From: Haliclystus octoradiatus
Taxonomy: Eukaryota; Cnidaria; Staurozoa; Stauromedusae; Haliclystidae
DNA: 64,000 nucleotides
Assembly: GCA_916610825.1 (NCBI GenBank)
Contig: OU744454.1
Location: 5,962,321-6,026,320 of the forward strand
Direction: 5' to 3'
A program made the translations under genes and the position numbers. Numbering within the stretch: position 1 is the first letter of the stretch; every line of letters begins with the position of its first letter. Shown here one piece after another: positions 10,616-25,000 of this stretch. The notes under the pieces are model-generated. The model was not told the origin of the DNA. It saw only the letters and a list, made by a program, of their open reading frames with translations, and did no database searches.

Positions 10616-11760
10616 GTTACATAAAGTAAAGGTTGGGAAATTTGTAACACGAAATGATACAAACGGAAAAACGATTCATTGAAAGTTGAAATAGTACTTG
10701 TTTTAACAAGCTAAACAACAAACAGCTAACTTCATTTTAGAAAAAATATATTTATAAAAGTCAAAGGTAACAAAAATTGATTTCAAATTTATATATAATA
10801 TAGGCTTTAAAGTCATCCCACTTTTTACGTCAATAATAATACATGTTACAAAAACAATAATTTTCAGAGAACAGCCACAGAAATAGATTAAGGGTCACAT
10901 ATTTCAATAAAGCAACACAATTGAGGATAAAAGTACGTATTTAGAATATTATAAGTCGTGTCGGAAGTGAAACGTTAATCGGCATTTTATAGGGGCAAAG
11001 ATATTCCTTTAAATTTTTTAACTAATTAATATTTTTCAAACAAGCCTTCTGTTGAAGTCTTTCAAGTCTTTAAATAAGTATAAAACAGTTAGATATAGAA
11101 ATGAGAAAGTGAAGAGTAGAGTACGGATGGGGTGCCTTCGTTATGGGCAGGGGGAGGGGGTACCGCTTGGGCTACTACTTTAGTTAAAAGGTTCTTTGAC
11201 TTTCTATAATCTAACTTATTATTATGTTACTATTTAAATATGTTTGGTAAGTGAGCAGCTTTTAGTAGCCATCAAATCTTGGCACATCGAAGGGATTTAA
11301 GCCAATCAGACAAGAATGTCTTCAATTTTCTTTAAATAGATATAATAATTTTTCAAATTGCAAAAAGAAATATACGAAGCGAAACAAAATTGATAAAATC
11401 AGTTGACAAATAATATATAATATGAAGAAGAACTAGTTTTTTTTTATATATATGAAATTTTGTATAAATAAATTATTCTGAATATTATTTTGTAACAATT
11501 TAATTACCGAGAATATTTACACTCGAAAAATTCCAAATTACATAGTAATAAGCATATTAATTAGTATTTAACAAATATTATGTATTTATTTATATATATT
11601 TTTTATACAATTAACTATATATATATATATATATATATGTAGATGTTGAATTAATTACTAATAATTTTAAATTATTAACAGTGTATCCAAGCGACTAATA
11701 GTTGCTGTTAGTGCGCCTGCGCGTTTTCAACTCATGTCGTTACCTGTAGCCCTATAAGTC
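10616..11760. other. AT-rich intergenic region downstream of the RhoGAP gene
   Basis: This stretch lies between the BEL start codon and the RhoGAP stop. It should hold the BEL leader and 5' LTR, but nothing matching the 3' LTR start was found by eye. It also holds a G-rich patch near 11150 and an (AT)n run at about 11616-11639. No coding exon was recognised. Confidence 0.6.
11585..11590 (-). terminator. Candidate polyadenylation signal AATAAA of RhoGAP gene
   Basis: TTTATT on plus reads AATAAA on the minus strand, about 170 bases after the stop codon at 11761-11763. It is a plausible 3' UTR end; other AT-rich signals nearby could serve. Confidence 0.4.
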
Positions 11761-13046
11761 TTACTCTAAGTTATCATATAAAGAAGGTCTTCTATTTTCA
11801 TAGAAAGATAAAGGTCGATGAATTCTTTCGTTATCCTCGTAATCATCAATTATATCAGTCTCGATTAGATGTAATTCAGAATCAACTGGAAATGGGTGTG
11901 TTTCTTTGCTTTGAAATTGTTCGTTATTAGCAACTTCAGCAGCAAGAGATTTTTGCATAATAGGTAACCAATCAAGTCCATTCATTCCTTCCTCGTTTAA
12001 AGGTGTTTTATACGATGTAATACACGGCGATTTAATATCATCTTTTCCGTTTAGTTCATGCAAATCGGGTAACTCGATCACATCTTCGGAATGATCTAAA
12101 TCACCATTAACAGTGTCTTCATTGTCAACAGGATTATTTGTTTTTAAATCTTCAGTAGTAATTTCTTGCTGCTGCTGTGTTTCATCAATTGGTTCTTCTG
12201 TTTTCTTGTGAATAGGATCACTAATAACTATTTCAGGTACACTAACATTGTCTGTTTCATCAATAAGAGGTTTACCATTTAATACCGGAGACGATGGTTC
12301 ATCATCACTCGATTCTAGAGACTGTCGGTTTTGCTGTAATAACTCCGCAAGACGATCAAATCGACGGCTTTGCCCCGGTGTTGAATTTGGTCGTTCAGCT
12401 TTACCAATACGATCTTGCAGACTTCTCCGTAACGGTGGTGTACTACAAGCTACATCAGACGGTGTTGTCGGAGAACCGGAGCTGCTATCACTTGATATAG
12501 AAACGCTTGGTCTTGAAGGTCGCTTTGAGTCTCTACCGCTTGTACGAAATACTTCTTGTCGTGTAAACGGTGATCGAATATGACCCGATGGAGAATTAGA
12601 AGGTGATGATAGAGCTCTATGTAATTGGTTACTAAGACCACCTTCTGAATCGCGTTTACACCATACTGTATTACTAGATGGATGTGATACTGATAATAAT
12701 TCGTCTTCTTCATTACGACGTCTATATGTTGCAATAGTATTCGAATCAAAATCATTAACACCCATTACTTCACTGTTATTATCATTTTCATTTGATTTAC
12801 GAGTAAATATAGATTTCCATGTACGTCGTTTATTAGGCGGTGGTGCAAATCGACCGCCAACTGTTGCACTTTTATTACGTAACTCAGCCAAATCAACTGA
12901 TCCTTTACGTGTTGATAATACTGTACTTTTGGTACGTGTCCTTGCTCTTGCTTCCTCTAACGAAACGAGATCAGGGCCGGGTGAAACTGGTTTTGTAGCT
13001 GGTTGCGTAGGTTGAGCCACGTCACGTTCATGGTAGTGATGATTGT
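11761..13046 (-). CDS. ARHGAP32/33: RhoGAP gene exon 22 (terminal exon, C-terminal tail)
   Basis: 1286 bases: NHHYHERDVAQPTQ, then DLVSLEEARARTRTKSTV, GGRFAPPPNKRRTWKSIFTR and a long Ser/Pro/acidic disordered stretch to SLYDNLE and TAA. The RRTWKSIF block recalls a conserved post-GAP basic element of ARHGAP32/33, and YDNLE recalls a C-terminal Tyr motif of vertebrate ARHGAP32 (from memory). The frame continues upstream of the GTG at 13020 to the TTCTAG acceptor at 13047. Confidence 0.95.
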
Positions 13047-16000
13047 CTAGAATAAGATGGAATTGAAATAAGAGTAAGAATCAACAGAGATGATGTTAAA
13101 CATGTTACTGGCTGCCATTAAACATGGTTGATAACTGCGATTGAGAGCCGCCAGCGAACAAACGTCCGGAATAAGTGTTTCCAGCTGATCGAGTGTCCCT
13201 TAACTCGCACGAAAGAAGAAACATTCGATTAACGATTCCTTCGTTGGATCATTTTAAAAAGAGATTTCAAAGTACAGGGAAACCTCAACATGTATGTTAC
13301 AGCCAGGTATGCGAGGATAATGAATTGACCACTATATACAAGTGACCTTTATATACAGTCCATAGAAAATACTATTTTAAACATTTCAAGGTGCCCACTA
13401 TGGACAGGTGGCCACTGTATAGAGATGGCTGTTATAGCAGGATTGGCAGTACTAACCTTTGCCATTGGGTGTTCCATGCGATCGTCTTGGTGATAAGATA
13501 TTTTCAGTACTACTAGGTACCACTTGGATGTCTTCTTTTCTAAAAGCACGTGCTCTAGCTTCTTTCAGAGATATTAATTTTGGATGAGAGAGATGATCAC
13601 GGCTGCCATTCACCGATAAAGGGAGATTGCCTGTCGGGTAGAAATCGAGATGAATAACTAGATTGATATTAAGCAAAATAGTACACGTTGGTGCACTAAT
13701 ATTTAACAGTATACAGTACGCTGTTGCAGAGAATATCTCAGGCGTCTGATCACCAACGAGTCTTAAGCCCGATCGCCTACGAATCAGATCCATTCATTTA
13801 TAAGAGTTGGGACACGCAAATTTTACGGCTCGAAAATTGCCATTTGAAATTTTGCCGTTGATTTCGATTTTTCGAATTCATGATATTATTTTCGCGCGCT
13901 TTGTTCAAATTTCGCGAGCCTGGGTTTGAAGGAACGAAAATTGCGTTCATAAAATCACGTGACTGGCATCTTTTCAATTGAAGCTGAGAGTGACACACGA
14001 AAGAGTGTCCAAACTATTGTGATTAAATTACTCTGCTACGAATGCCCTGACAGTTTATCCGCATGTTTCCTGAACAAAGATAGAAACAAGGCTTTTTCTG
14101 AGCATTCTGATCCGGAAAGGAAATGGTTCAATTAGAGAAAATGGATTACAGTTGGACTTTTTGCAATGGTCTTCTCTTACAGAGGACATTTCTGTAATAG
14201 TAAATCTATTGAGTTTACCCTTTGTAGAAAGACTACCTCTTTTATAGCGGTCGACTTTCATAATAATTGTAGTCATGATACTAGTATAGGTTGCTTGTAA
14301 GTCAGACATGTAGCAATAAACAAAATCGATCATGAAGGGGGCACAACATCAAGGCCCACTTTAGATGTAGATAGGTATTATGTCAAAAGTTGGAGTGACG
14401 GTGTTTTTAAAGGCAGAGCTATTATTTTCCTGAAATTAATTAAAAATTTTACAGGAATCTACAGAATATTATGACTTCAAGTAGAATTTTCAATTTCCAA
14501 AGGAGATATCGTAATGTTTTATAGTCTATTCTTGTGGAAAAAACTTACCATCGGAATTATTGAATTTTAAACTGAGATGTTCATCGTTAATCTCAGGGTA
14601 GAAAGCAATTGTTGATGATGCGAGGTTAGTATCAAAGAATATTTCAACGTTCTTTAAAAGATATTCAATTATGATTGCTTGTGTACGAATAGCTGACAAC
14701 GCTGCTGTACCGAATTCTTCAAGGTTTGGCCTATATAAATATAGAAAGAGAAGGATTAAATTTACATGAAATCATCACTATCATGCAGAGGGATCAGGGG
14801 GCCCGACAAAACCTGGCAACCTGGTTTCCGGAAGGCTCGCAAAAATTCAGAAAAAATCAGGTATATTTTGTAATTTGTCCACGAATTAGAAAATTGACAA
14901 CATTCTAGGTTTTGGATAAAAATTCAGGTTTCTGGGAGGAGAAAATATTTATCGGACCCTCAAAGGGATTATATCCAATCCATTTAACGAACGGTCAGAA
15001 GTACAGGGCAGTACAGGGATGATTAAATAGGTCCCTATCAAAAACGGGCCCGTTGACGTGGTGTTGAATCCACAGAAATCAGAGTAATAATGTATCCGAC
15101 AAAAAAACGTTTGCATATGATAATAGTAGAATTACGATGGCAGGGCAAAATAAAGGTTTCAGAAAAAAAAGAACGTGTTTTTTTTACTCTTTTACCATAT
15201 ATTATTAGATATCCAGATTCTAATTACCTTAACAGATTTGGTGCCCAAACAATTGATAAGTTCTTTTCGTTCATATTCGTGTCTGATGATCGACGAGCAA
15301 CACAACGAAGATGATTTAATAAATACTCAAGAGTCCTACAAATTAAAAAAACATTTGAATAAATTATCTTGTAAGAAAAGAGGGTGTGGTGATATAGTCA
15401 TTTGGTTACAGCGAGAATGACGCAACAAGCAGCTAGATGTCTACAATCTATTCTTAGCTTCACCAATGAAACATCGGATCACGATAGCAGCAATTTAATA
15501 ACCCATACATTGAATAATTATATAAATGTTCCATTGTAAAACATATATAGTATAGTTTTTACATTATATTACACGTAGCTTATATGTCTACTTTTAATTA
15601 TTGATCCAGGGACGTCGCTTTATGTAATGGGCGGATATGTTATGACAATAGCAGCTATCTGATTGGTTACAATATTAGTACCCAATCCTTTATGATTTGA
15701 TATAGAGAATGTAAATCGGAAATGACAGTGAGATCTAAATTGTTATCGTGATTTGGTTAATCTTAACTTATTACTGGTATTTAATAGCCATCAAGCCTGG
15801 TTCGGATTATTTACATACATACTAGTTTTGCCTTAACATAAATTAAAGTGATCAATTTAATAGGTTACAAAGGACTACTGCGATAGAATAGTTCATGGAT
15901 GTTGTCGATCGATCGATTCGTGATTGGATGATCATGCTTACAATAATATGAATTCTTTTCTAATGATCAACATAATTACAAAAATACGAATACTAACCGA

Positions 16001-19000
16001 TAATGTGGAGGTGGTAATCTTTGAATGACATGATGAAAAGCGACGGTTCGTTCAGTAACATCTCCTTTAGACATTGCACCCTAGAAATAAAATAATACAA
16101 TTCAATAAATAAAACAAGTGCGCCTTAACAAATGTACATTATAATTATATATAAATATACTCTATAGCAGAGGTGAACGGAGTCACAATTTTAAGACTCC
16201 GAATCAGAAAAACGTTCATATAGTTTGACTTCGAGAGTCCGGCTCCGGGATTATTAGAAAAAATAAACTCCAACTCCGACTTCTAAATATTTTAGACAAA
16301 CTCTTTTTAAGTCCGAAATGAATTAATTTATGAACCCACAAGCATCAAAACGTACAAAATAAATTAAAATAGCCTGAAATACGTTGCCAATCCAACCTCG
16401 TAGAATACAAACATGTAGAATATCAAGTCAATTTTCAACTTTACACTACTTATTAAGATTCTAGACTCCTGACTGGTTAAAAATTCACTATAGTTCAAAT
16501 ATGGGTAATCCTGCCGGAGTTGGAGTTTGTCTCCGGCTCCCGTACACATCTGCTTTATAGTTCATAATATATACTCACAACAAACTTATCGTATAATTCG
16601 TATGTAAGAAGTGGATTTGGAAGCTCCCTAAAAAAATAAAATAAAACATGTAAATCTTCTAATTTGCTTCACCAACAAAATTTATTGAGACATAATTAAT
16701 TTAACTTTTTCCTCTAACTTTTTGTTAGGGTAATCTGTCCTTTTTAAAAACATATTTGTGGTATTTTTTCATGATCTCATTCACCCAAAGTCCTATTTGA
16801 ACAACCCAGTTGAAGTTGAAGTTAACACCAGGGCTTCATTAAAGATTCTTGATTAAAGTTATATAGGCTTACTCTCAATTCAACCCAACCCAACACCAAC
16901 GTTACGCATTTGGTGGATGACCAAATTATGGTAACATTCGTGCGTTAAGTTGTGCGCGATTGTTGCGATCATTTTATTACGTTACACAAATACAGGCCTA
17001 TATACCTGAAGTATGTCTTTAGCAATGATGAAATACAGTGGATATCATTCAAATAACGAGAATCAGTTAGATTGGGGCATTCATCGTTGTCAAATGCAAC
17101 TCTAAAAAATAAACAGTTTAGAATCGAATCAAATATAATAGGAGAATAATATAATAATCAAATAGAGAATCAAATATTAGAACGACACACGGACGCCGGA
17201 AGAATCTTAGGTTAGCTAGATTTTGGGGGTATTTTACTAATAAATGTTCCTGTAGACTCTCTTAAAATACGTCTCCACGACGGTTCCACGGCAGCAAATA
17301 TCGAGACCCTGATATCATATTTGTTTTGTTATCAAACTATATGACCATTGATTCGACATAATAAGAGAAATGGATGATTGATGATTATAATGGTACTGTA
17401 ATAATATCATTAGTGGTGAAACATCAATAGAGTGCTCGCGATGCAGATACGCAGAGCAGTATGGAAATAAAGTTAAAGACAATGGACATTGTACCCGTTG
17501 ACTATGAATAGAAACCGTCTGGATAGCGCGAAACTCCGAGTAATGGAGACAAGTCTTTGATATCATTTCTAGTGGTACAGCTATATATGTAACAATCTTA
17601 CTCTGGCAGGCATTTCCTGCCTCCGCTGCTCCAACGTCCCAAGGACGACAACAGCATCCTCAGATTAAGTTACTACGAAAACATCTTTCCAAACTTGTTT
17701 GCATTGTTTGCGTTCTTAACAACACATTAAGTGACTTAACTATGCTATTATTGGCTGCTTATCACACTATTAAACGAATATTATTAGTGTATCAATTGAG
17801 AGCAGAAATAGCGAAATATTAACATTATAGAAATGCAATTCAACAGTTTATACATATCAATTGTGGACGGTGTGGTACAGCGAAAAGCTTCCACGATCGG
17901 CTATCCGAAATAATAGCTATAGCGAATAACCGAATTATGAAAAATATAATCCAGGCTGATAAAATCATAATCTAAATCAAGAGATAGGTACCTTAGTTTT
18001 TGCATATTTGATGTTATGCCAGAAAGACGATATATACCATCGACAATACCATGTTCTTCAATAATGCTTGCACACATTTTTAATACCAACGGTACTGCAA
18101 CAAAAAAGAAAACATATTAAAAGCACTTGATCTACTGACACAGACAGATAAAAATATGTAGCCTAATGATTGAAACCGTATCCCCTTATCGAAGGCGTTC
18201 GTGTCACTTTTTCAATTTTTGTAATCTTTTGGGCTCTTTTTGTAATCTGTGTACATAGTAGTATAGTCCCATAGAAAAAAAATCAAATAATCATATGAAC
18301 ACTTTGGCTATCAGACAATTATTGGAAATAGTCTAGAATTATTCACTGTGATATTATGAACTAATTAGCGTCAAAAATAAATTTGAAATATGCACCGGAA
18401 CTATTTCCAGACTCTTATTGTTAAAACTCAAATACAAATGAAAAGAGCCTGAAACTAGTTCCGGTGCACATTTTGAAATACTTTTTGACTTTAATTTGTT
18501 TAGAATATCATGTTGAATAATTCTAGACTATTTCCAATAACTATTTGCTAGTCAAAGTGTCCATATGTTGGTTGATATTTTCTATGGAATTATAGTACTA
18601 CCGTAATGAAAAGATTTCAGGGCAGGTTGGCCGTAATTGTCAAGGAGCAGCTGTACGCCATAGCTTCATCTGCTCTTCAAGTTCAGATAAAAACAACACT
18701 AGGTTCACTAAGCTCAGCTAGTGAATAAAAAGTAATGTGGACGGTGTCGCCCTACCGAAGGCACCCGTACCACTCCTCTATTTCTAGAGAAGTGGCTCTT
18801 TTCGCTAAGAGCAATGATGTTAAACGCTCCTTAGATCTCAGCCGCGACACTGCAGATCAATTTCAACAGATTTCATGGCAGATAGGCCTTGATTATCAAT
18901 GCGCAACGATGCGCCGCAGCTACTCACAATGCAATTCCTTCTGAACCATTCCATCCGCCATCCTTAGATGGTACTCATTTGATGTTTCAGATAAAGTTAA

Positions 19001-22000
19001 GGCTGAGTTGACCTGAGGGGGATTTGAACCACAGTCGATCAGATATGATACGATCTGAAGTTCGGTTGCTCTGCCAACTGAGCTAATCACCAGCTAGTGA
19101 ATGATATGGCAATGAAGGACAACGACAAGGGGATGTTTTTTCAGAGCAATAAGTTGATGTTTGAGATAAATTGCAGTTATAAAAAAGACACGATTGGCAA
19201 TATTTCGTTATCTTCATAATAAAATCGCCAGGCAAGACGGTAGTAAAGGAAATTTACAAAATTTAACACTCTTTTGCCTGACGATGTTATTCTGAAGAGG
19301 ACGAAATATTGCCAATCATGTCTCTTTTATCGCTATAAGTAAGAAAGTAAGAATTTATTAATCAGAATCATTTGATACTTTATAATAATAAAACCAAAAC
19401 TCGGACGATCGATAAACAGTGGAACTTATGTATTCAAGTAGGGCTTTATAGAGAACGTTTGGCGACATAGCTATATCAAGATAAAATGTTATCATCAGTA
19501 TAACACCTACTTTATCAAAATCAATTCTAAGATTTGTATACTACGTATAGCATACTTTTTAGAAACTATAATTATTATAATATGCTATACTGTTGTTTAT
19601 AAATTAACATAACATGAAACCTAATATTAGATTGATGCTATGGATAGTTTCATGAAATATACAATGACGTTCCTATTTCCCCCGGGGGGGGGGGTAACTT
19701 CCATTGCGCTTCGATTGGGTCGTTCAAATGGAACTTTGGCAGAATGACCATATAAATTTTCTACATGAGGAAAAAGATACCCCAAATATATTTTTATGAA
19801 TGACAGATTTAACCAAAACAAAGTGAAAAAAGAAAAATTCATAGGCAGAATTTGTTTTGCAGAATGAAAAAACTGCAAAAGCGTCAAAAGGTTACCTCAA
19901 AAAATTTTCGTGACTAAGAATACCCTAAATTTTTTTTCTGGATTTTGAAAAAGGTACCCTTTAATATTTGAACGTCCCCGTATAACAAAAGTATGGAAGT
20001 TACCCCCTAGGGCTATTTTCTTATGCATTTACAGGTATTATTGCTGGAAATTTTTAAATAATCAGTCTTGCTACTCAAGCAACATAATAGTATACAGATA
20101 TACGCGAATAATTCCTATTTCTATGATCGTTATCCGATTCTCTAATTTATTGTAGTGCGAATGAACAGCACAGCTGGAATACAAAGTACAAAGCGTATAT
20201 TAATAATAAGGTCAATCTATTTAATAGAATTAAATTCAAACCTTTCAACTTTGACTTGTTTAAATATTCACCTAGATCACAACCAAACATCCTTTCTCTG
20301 TTAAAAAAGCAAACATTTATATTACAAAATTTAGCAATAAACTCTATTTCCAATCGCAACATATATTGGAACAAACAATATTTAATCAAATGCTTAAAAT
20401 AAATTGCAAGACTTGTTAGATAAACTGTCTGAAAATATTGTATAGTACCGTTGTTATACTTATTTTTTGAATAGGTCTTGCACAACTTCGTTATATAGGC
20501 CTTACATAAGAGAAATATTAGGCAACTCTACGGTAACTCCAATGCCAACGGAAGCTATTCTCCTGTTCTGTAACGGAAATCGGGACAAAACACATTTCTC
20601 GCCCACCTATTTCTAAAGTCCTACTGCAGTAACTACTTGTACCCAATAGAAAAGCGTAAACAGACTCTCAAATATAACAACGTCAGTCTTTATAAGTCTA
20701 CTTATTACACGCATCTAGACAACAGTAAACAGTGTGCATATAAACGCGATTTGAAAGGTAACAAAACATTCAAAACTTACCTAAGAATTCCGCTTTGCAT
20801 AAGTTCGTCTTTACTTGGCCTTGCTTTGAAAAAGAACCGTAGAAACGAGACAACTTTGCCGCGTCGATTAATTACTAAAACAGAGAAAACATCGACAATT
20901 TAATTTTGAAAAAAAATTTACAATCACTATTCAAAAACAAATTTTACTTACAGTCAATCAATATATATATACTATATTTTTGTATTAGTATAGCATCGAG
21001 AACATGGAACAACAACCCTATAGAAATGACATGTGGTACAACGGGTTCTTAGTTTGACTTATAGCACATCATAATTGGACTAGAGCAAGATTAACATACA
21101 AAACTCCAACAATATACGATTAAGTAGTGGACTAACTTACATATTTAGGTAAACAATACAAGTGAAATTTAACATAATCTTCGTCAGATTAAGTATCGAT
21201 TGATTGTAGAAAATCTCAAAAAGATGGAATTAATCTTGGTTTTAAAAAAGATCTATCATATATTGTTTGTGGGAATCAACTATTAAAAAACACTGTGACA
21301 ATATAATATAATTTTTTCAATATAAAATAAAATATATAAAATATAAAATAATATAAAATATTGAACGTAAAACCGTCCGATGCCTAAATAATTTTTGTAA
21401 CAAGAACAAGTTTTAGAAGATGATGTCAAAAATGATGGACGACCATTGATAAATGCTTCTTGAAGGGTTTAAAGAAAAAGATTATAAAGTTTATCAGGAT
21501 TAGGGGCCATCTATAAAGTACGTACCCAATTAAAAGGGGAGGGGGCCATACCAAAAGCGTACAGCTGCGTGCCTGGGGGAAGGGGAAGGATTGTCAGTCA
21601 TCAAAGTACGAACGCATCTTGACTGTCTCCGTAGCACTTTTTGAAAGTTTATAATGCAATTAATTATCAGTTTATTGATGCTTAAATCTATTTTTGTAGC
21701 CGAAAACTTTCGCAAAAAAAAAAAAAAAAAATGTGAAAATGCAGTGGGTTCTCCGCATTTGAAAAATCCTCCGGAAATCCTAGATTCCAGAAGGTTAGAA
21801 CATAGTTGGTTAGAGCAAATTCAGAAGAAAATTGATTTTACGATTTATTGGTCAAACATCAACAAAAAATTCAGATGAAAATGTTGCCAATGCCTCTATG
21901 ATTCTAGTGAGGCTAAACCTATTGTCGGATCCTGGCATTGGGGGAATATATTGGAACACCATTTACTGGGTACCCAGATTGAGTACATACTTCATGGATA

Positions 22001-25000
22001 GTGTATCCTTTACACGATTAAGAGACATTAAATGTAATCCAATTGCATGAATACGAGGATACAATATCATAAACATTAAACTAGTTAGCATCTAACGGAG
22101 GCGAGAACCGAGGAAATCAAGCAATCTTTATTAAACCAGCAAAATGCAGTACTCAAGAAAGTCTACCCAACTTTGATCTCATAATGATAATCTAATTTCT
22201 ATCAAGGTAAATAGCTTTTTAAGAAGCAAATGCAGCATTGTATATAGCCAGTGCCTGACAAAAGTGGGGATCCTGGGATCCTAGATCTCCGAAGGCTAGA
22301 GCAAATTCAGAAGAAAATTGATAATTTTTTGATTTGTGGGCAAACCTCAACAAAAATTCAGAAGAAAATGTACAATGTTCTTCAAGATTCCGGAAGGTGA
22401 AACCTTTTGTCGGACACTGTATATAGCAGACCTAGTAAATCCTGATAAACCCTATTTTCTCCCACCCTAATCTCACAGCGATTCAATTTCTATTACGGTA
22501 CGCAAAATAGATTTTTTAAAGAAGCGAAGACAGCTCCTTGAAGTTAAATCTAGCAAGACATATTTTCCCCGCCCTAATCTCATAGTGATCCAGATTTTAA
22601 CAAGGTAATACATTAAATGTTTTTAAACTACAGCGAATATACATACAGTCTTTTAAAACAGACTTAGTATCTAATTAAATGTCCTCATTGATGGATGTTT
22701 AATTAAATAATAGAATTGTTGATTGTTTCCTTTCATTTAGTCTATGTATTAGATAATGTTTTACATCATTTAACTTGGAAATGGCAGTACGGAATACCAT
22801 ACCGGACAGAAGTGTACAGTACAGGAGCCGGAGTCAAGCTCCGACACGGATATGAGTATCCACAATTCCACATTTCAACAGAAACCGGACTGGAATGAAT
22901 TTTTAATACTGTAATATTATTTTATTCTCATATGAATATTATATCAAAGTTAATAGAATTCAAGTAACTTTGATTATATGTATAGTGTTAGACATTTCAA
23001 ATCAGCATTATTGCTTCACCAGGCTCTGAATAAATATATGATGGATGATAATAAATATAGATAACGATAATGAATTCATAAATAAATATTTAACAAATAA
23101 ATATATGATAATGAATTTGTTATTCGTATGATTGCATTGGACATTCGGACTGCACACACTAAAACGTTTTCCTCTCAAAATTGGCTGATTTCTCAGTTAA
23201 AATAAAACAAATTGAATGAACTTACCAGGTCTGTTACGAAAGTGCCACTGTCCGTCATGTAATTCAGCACCGAGTATTTCAACGCAATGAGACGGAAAGA
23301 ATCCAACCTAAAGTTACACAAGAAGAGACAGCTGCGATTAAATAACACGATGCGGATTAACCGAATTCATTATTAAGTACAGTAGTCAATACTAGTAACA
23401 GAAAACCAGGTTTGTGGAAAAGGCGGGAAAATAATATATGACATGAATACATGTGTCACTTCCCGAATACTGTAAACACATTAATAAGACCGCAAACATA
23501 AAAATGTTAAATAAATCCAAAGTCTCTTTCCCTCCATAAACAGACGAAAGAAATATATAAATGCTTGTTTGTTTACAAATTAAGGACATCATCAATATCT
23601 ATTAATTGGTAGGTAAAAATCAACAAAAGGTGTGACGACCTCTAAATTTGCCAGGAAAACTACATGATTTGTACAGTACACATAGATAAAATTATTAACT
23701 TCCGAGATTAAACTTCCATAAATCATCAAAAACCACGTGTAAACTTGAACAAATAACCAGGAAACGCTGAAACGTCCGCAAAATGAACCACAGATTTGAA
23801 ATACGTCGGTTTTTAATGCGGAATAAATAGATTGTGTCATTAGGAACGCTTAAAAGTCTTAAATATGTCGTATGTCTAAACGATTAGCAAAGCATGACGT
23901 CTCACGACAAGCTTATAGCATATAGAAAGGTACATTACCACATTAGACAAAAGAATGTCTTAATGATTTTCGTATTCTATAAACAGTAAACACCAATAAA
24001 ATGACTTGTATTTCGACTACAAATACGATGTTTATCGTGTAGATATCGGCGTAAAACTATAACTCCTTAATAATCCATTAATAATTTTATAAAGCCATCG
24101 CAACTAAATCATAGAGCCACCTTTTGAATTTGAATAACTTTCAGATAATGAAATGTAGGTTGTTAAATCTCCGAGTGTCAGAAAGAAAATTTTTGAAAAT
24201 CACAGAGGCAATGAACTGTTGAACGTCTTGCAGTAATTATGAAGTCACACGATAAAAGTTATAAAATAAATAATACCTTGAACAAGATCAACAATTTGTT
24301 ATGAATATAAGATAATATGATTTATGTCTTTATCCTTCTAAATGATTAGAGTTTATTGCTAGTATAATTTTCTGATATGAATATATGCACACTATAGCGA
24401 AGAAAAAGCATTTGCATTTCACTAGCGGCGTGCCAATCAACAATGACAAACAACAATTTAATTGAATTCTAACAACAATTAATTAAACATTCACACCAAT
24501 ATCACGAAGTTGAGAAAAATCCACATCAATTACATCAAAGTTTGACGCTATTTAATCGATTTGCAAACAAACAATCTTTATAAATATACCTGTAATTAAT
24601 TTTTCTGAATTTACTAACATTCTCAAATAAATTACGTCAAATAAAATAGAGTAAAGCCGGTTATCATTTTTTTCTTGAAATTAAATGAGCTTTGACAAGT
24701 TTTAAAAATACACGTGTTGTTCCTTAATGTTGTGAACATATCTATCAATTCAAAACGAACGCATGCATTATAGTATATAACTTATTTGGAGTATTATATA
24801 TGTTTAAAATGCAAAACTGACATTATTATTTACCAAGGAATTTTTTCCAGGACCGACAGTTGAACATTAAAATCGGTATAGGTAAAACGATTTTGAAAAG
24901 AAAAAACTAACCAAGTAAACGGAAATCTATTTTCAAGAGTAGCACATAAACTATAATAGCTTTTGTTTTGAAATGAAAGAATGCGTCTCTCCCAAAGAAG

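Noticed and set aside
12248-12583. Plus-strand 111-residue frame opposite the RhoGAP terminal exon
   Set aside because: It is antisense to a well-supported coding exon and has no motif of its own.
18998-19092. Functional tRNA gene
   Set aside because: A and B boxes are present, but the sequence continues into a repeated 350-bp SINE body and recurs at least four times with it.
20147-20485. A 112-residue minus-strand protein
   Set aside because: Only its middle (exon 14) is coding; both ends run into splice sites and AT-rich intron.
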